Made by a program: the position numbers and the translations under genes. This document shows, piece after piece, positions 61,978 through 64,000 of a DNA stretch of 64,000 nucleotides; positions within the stretch are counted from its first letter, which is position 1, and each line of letters starts with the position of its first letter. This stretch comes from an uncultured Prevotellaceae bacterium. GTDB taxonomy: Bacteria; Bacteroidota; Bacteroidia; Bacteroidales; Bacteroidaceae. The stretch covers positions 38,177-102,176 of the forward strand of contig CACYPF010000012.1 of the NCBI GenBank assembly GCA_902776195.1. The letters run 5' to 3'. Under the pieces are notes generated by a model that was not told the origin of the DNA, ran no database searches, and saw only the letters and a list, made by a program, of their open reading frames with translations.

Positions 61978-62888
61978 AGTGCTATTATCTCCTTTACTTT
62001 TTCTTCCATCGGCTGCATTGCCTCTACCCAGTGTATCTTGAACCCCCGGCGCTCCATCCCCCTGAACCAGGTCATCTGCCGTTTGGCAAACTGATGAATG
62101 GCTATCTCCAGACGTTGGAACATCTCGTCGTAGGTTGTCTTACCAATCAGGTATTCCGTGACAAACTTATACTCCAGACCATAGTATATCAGGTCCTCTG
62201 CGGGAATACCACTCTCGAGCAATGCTTTTACCTCTTCCACCATCCCTTCTTCCAACCGTGCCTTCAACCGTCGGGTAATCTTCTCACGACGCTGTTCCCT
62301 GTCAATATTCACACCAATGATCAGTGAGTCGACAGGAGGCAGCTCCCTGCGAGGAGTGGGATGCTCCAGATTATAAGTCTCTATCTCTATGGCACGGATG
62401 GCACGCTGACAGGAATCCACGTCTGTCTTGTTATGCATGTTCGAGTTGTTCTTTGTTTTCAGCTCCACCAGCATCTGTGTCAGCTCATCCAACGTCTTGC
62501 CTTCGAGCTGTTGGCGAAGAACTGGATTCTGCGGTACAGGCGAGAGATGGTAGCCTTTCAATACCGCTTCGATATAAAGTCCTGTACCTCCACAGAGGAT
62601 AGGCTGTGCTCCTCGGCTCAGGATATCCTGATAGGCATCAAAGAAGTCCTGCTGGTATTGGAAGAGGTTGTATTTCGTTCCCGGTTCACAGATGTCTATC
62701 AGATGATAGGGTACGCCATCATAGTCGGCAAGATCCTTACCTGTTCCGATATCCATACGACGATATACCTGACGGGAGTCGGCGGAGATAATCTCTCCCC
62801 CCACCTCTTTCGCCAGTGCAGCTGCCAGCGGTGTCTTGCCGCTTGCTGTCGGACCGAGTATGGTAATCATCTGCTTTCCCACCTTCAT
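61968..62888 (-). CDS. miaA: tRNA dimethylallyltransferase
   Basis: 306 residues from ATG 62888 (a TTG one codon upstream is less likely). P-loop GPTASGKTPLAAALAKE near 12, IISADSRQVYRRMDIGTGK near 34 and GGTGLYIEAVLKG near 106 are the MiaA signatures. It adds an isopentenyl group to A37 of UNN-decoding tRNAs. Between luxS (five bases upstream) and the lipid kinase. Confidence 0.96.
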   Translation of the reverse strand: MKVGKQMITILGPTASGKTPLAAALAKEVGGEIISADSRQVYRRMDIGTGKDLADYDGVPYHLIDICEPGTKYNLFQYQQDFFDAYQDILSRGAQPILCGGTGLYIEAVLKGYHLSPVPQNPVLRQQLEGKTLDELTQMLVELKTKNNSNMHNKTDVDSCQRAIRAIEIETYNLEHPTPRRELPPVDSLIIGVNIDREQRREKITRRLKARLEEGMVEEVKALLESGIPAEDLIYYGLEYKFVTEYLIGKTTYDEMFQRLEIAIHQFAKRQMTWFRGMERRGFKIHWVEAMQPMEEKVKEIIALWQ

Positions 62889-62893
62889 CAATA

Positions 62894-63388
62894 TTATGCG
62901 TCAGCAAATACCTTACCGTCATCAAGGGTTACCTGCAACGGTGTATACTCACAATGGAAGTCGTTCTGTAAACGGTCCAGATACCTCTTACACTCCCACT
63001 TACACATCGGCAGGTCGTGCAGCAGGTAGTTACCACAGGTCTCTGGGGTCGTGGCAGGCACCTCACTCTGGGTCAGTATCCATTCCAAGCACTCGACAGT
63101 CAGTTTCCTCATGTCCTGGGCACTATACTTACCTGTCATGACGATATACATACCTGTCAGACAGCCCATCGGTCCGACATACACCACATCGTCCTTCACG
63201 CAGGAGTTACGGAACCATGTCGCCATCAGGTGTTCGATACTATGCATGGCAGCAGGAGCCACCGCCGGTTCCTTGTTGGGCTCCGTGATACGCAGGTCAA
63301 AGGTACGGAACCGTTTGTCATCCCTTGAGATATAGATACCCGGTTTCAAACGGGTATGGTCAATCGTAAAACTCTGTATTACTTCCAC
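62894..63388 (-). CDS. luxS: S-ribosylhomocysteine lyase
   Basis: 164 residues. Metal site HSIEHL near 49-54 plus a Cys in PMCKWEC near 127, and the N-terminal SFTIDHTRLKPGIYIS are LuxS hallmarks. The start is GTG (63388), fixed by the conserved N-terminus. It splits S-ribosylhomocysteine to homocysteine and the AI-2 precursor DPD. The promoter box TACCTTTG (minus, 63416-63423) lies 27 bases upstream. Confidence 0.96.
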   Translation of the reverse strand: MEVIQSFTIDHTRLKPGIYISRDDKRFRTFDLRITEPNKEPAVAPAAMHSIEHLMATWFRNSCVKDDVVYVGPMGCLTGMYIVMTGKYSAQDMRKLTVECLEWILTQSEVPATTPETCGNYLLHDLPMCKWECKRYLDRLQNDFHCEYTPLQVTLDDGKVFADA

Positions 63389-63432
63389 AATATCAGTTCT
63401 TAGTTTCTATGACTGCAAAGGTAAATAAAAAA

Positions 63433-63457
63433 AGCCGTCCGACAAAATCGGACGGCT
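63433..63457 (-). terminator. gapA terminator
   Basis: On minus: AGCCGTCCGA pairs with TCGGACGGCT across a 5-base loop, followed by T7. It lies 23 bases after the gapA stop, and the luxS promoter box begins ten bases beyond the hairpin. Confidence 0.93.
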
Positions 63458-63479
63458 AATATTTTAGTTGAGCATTCTC

Positions 63480-64000
<521 letters not shown>

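Overview
The window looks like a chromosomal segment of a Bacteroidales bacterium, most likely a Prevotella/Segatella-type member of the Prevotellaceae. Evidence: promoters of the Bacteroidota type (-7 box TAnnTTTG with a TTTG about 19-20 bases upstream) precede most transcription units; there is a SusC/SusD pair; the trp gene order is B-E-G-D-C-F-A; DUF4924 and DUF6722 proteins are present; and several enzymes end in the short '(Y)NLxGQxV...G(K/H)K' tail common in Prevotella.

Layout. (1) 1-5558: imelysin-like lipoprotein, di-heme c-type oxidoreductase and a fused ResB-CcsA cytochrome c synthase, a plausible iron-handling module that carries its own heme-attachment enzyme. (2) 5622-6767: RidA/chorismatase-like protein. 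(3) 6768-9309: AT-rich accessory island that begins with a decayed RHS fragment directly after a stop codon and holds two orphan genes, each associated with copies of a repeat (TGGATCATTnAG..GTCCCC, both orientations), plus large hairpins. (4) 9310-12553: TPR sensor histidine kinase and a purine permease. (5) 12669-25191: housekeeping genes, mostly minus strand (rny, zapA and partner, rpe, fmt, CLC channel, Sua5, prfC, rfbD, DUF4924, LysE exporter), with rfbA and an ECF sigma factor on plus. A 43-codon gene between rpe and fmt is included. (6) 25347-26905: ROK glucokinase and a hotdog thioesterase. (7) 27002-33729: complete trpBEGDCFA operon headed by a classical attenuator whose 16-residue leader peptide carries three consecutive Trp codons. 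(8) 33764-55399: a pectin utilisation locus (GH28-GH105 fusion, two PL1 lyases, a CE8 esterase, SusC, SusD, a DUF4957/DUF5123-like lipoprotein, GH3). Between the lipoprotein and the GH3 lie an MntA-HepT toxin-antitoxin pair and a small membrane-protein pair, each separated by copies of the same terminator+promoter repeat. (9) 55447-60143: glycogen/alpha-glucan cluster (GH57 with a Lys-rich tail, GT4 synthase, debranching enzyme). (10) 60347-64000: Crp/Fnr regulator, lipid kinase, miaA, luxS and the 3' part of gapA.

How the parts work together. In the pectin locus CE8 would demethylate homogalacturonan, PL1 cut it, SusC/D and the surface lipoprotein bind and import the pieces, and GH28-GH105 and GH3 finish them. 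No regulator of this locus is encoded here, but LacI-type palindromes lie upstream of CE8 and susC. The most unusual signals are the two repeat-bounded gene-cassette regions (6.8-9.3 kb and 51.5-52.8 kb) and a scattered set of short tandem repeats of unrelated sequence (7-21-base units) found between operon genes and in frame inside enzymes. No tRNA, rRNA, CRISPR array, transposase or integrase gene was recognised.
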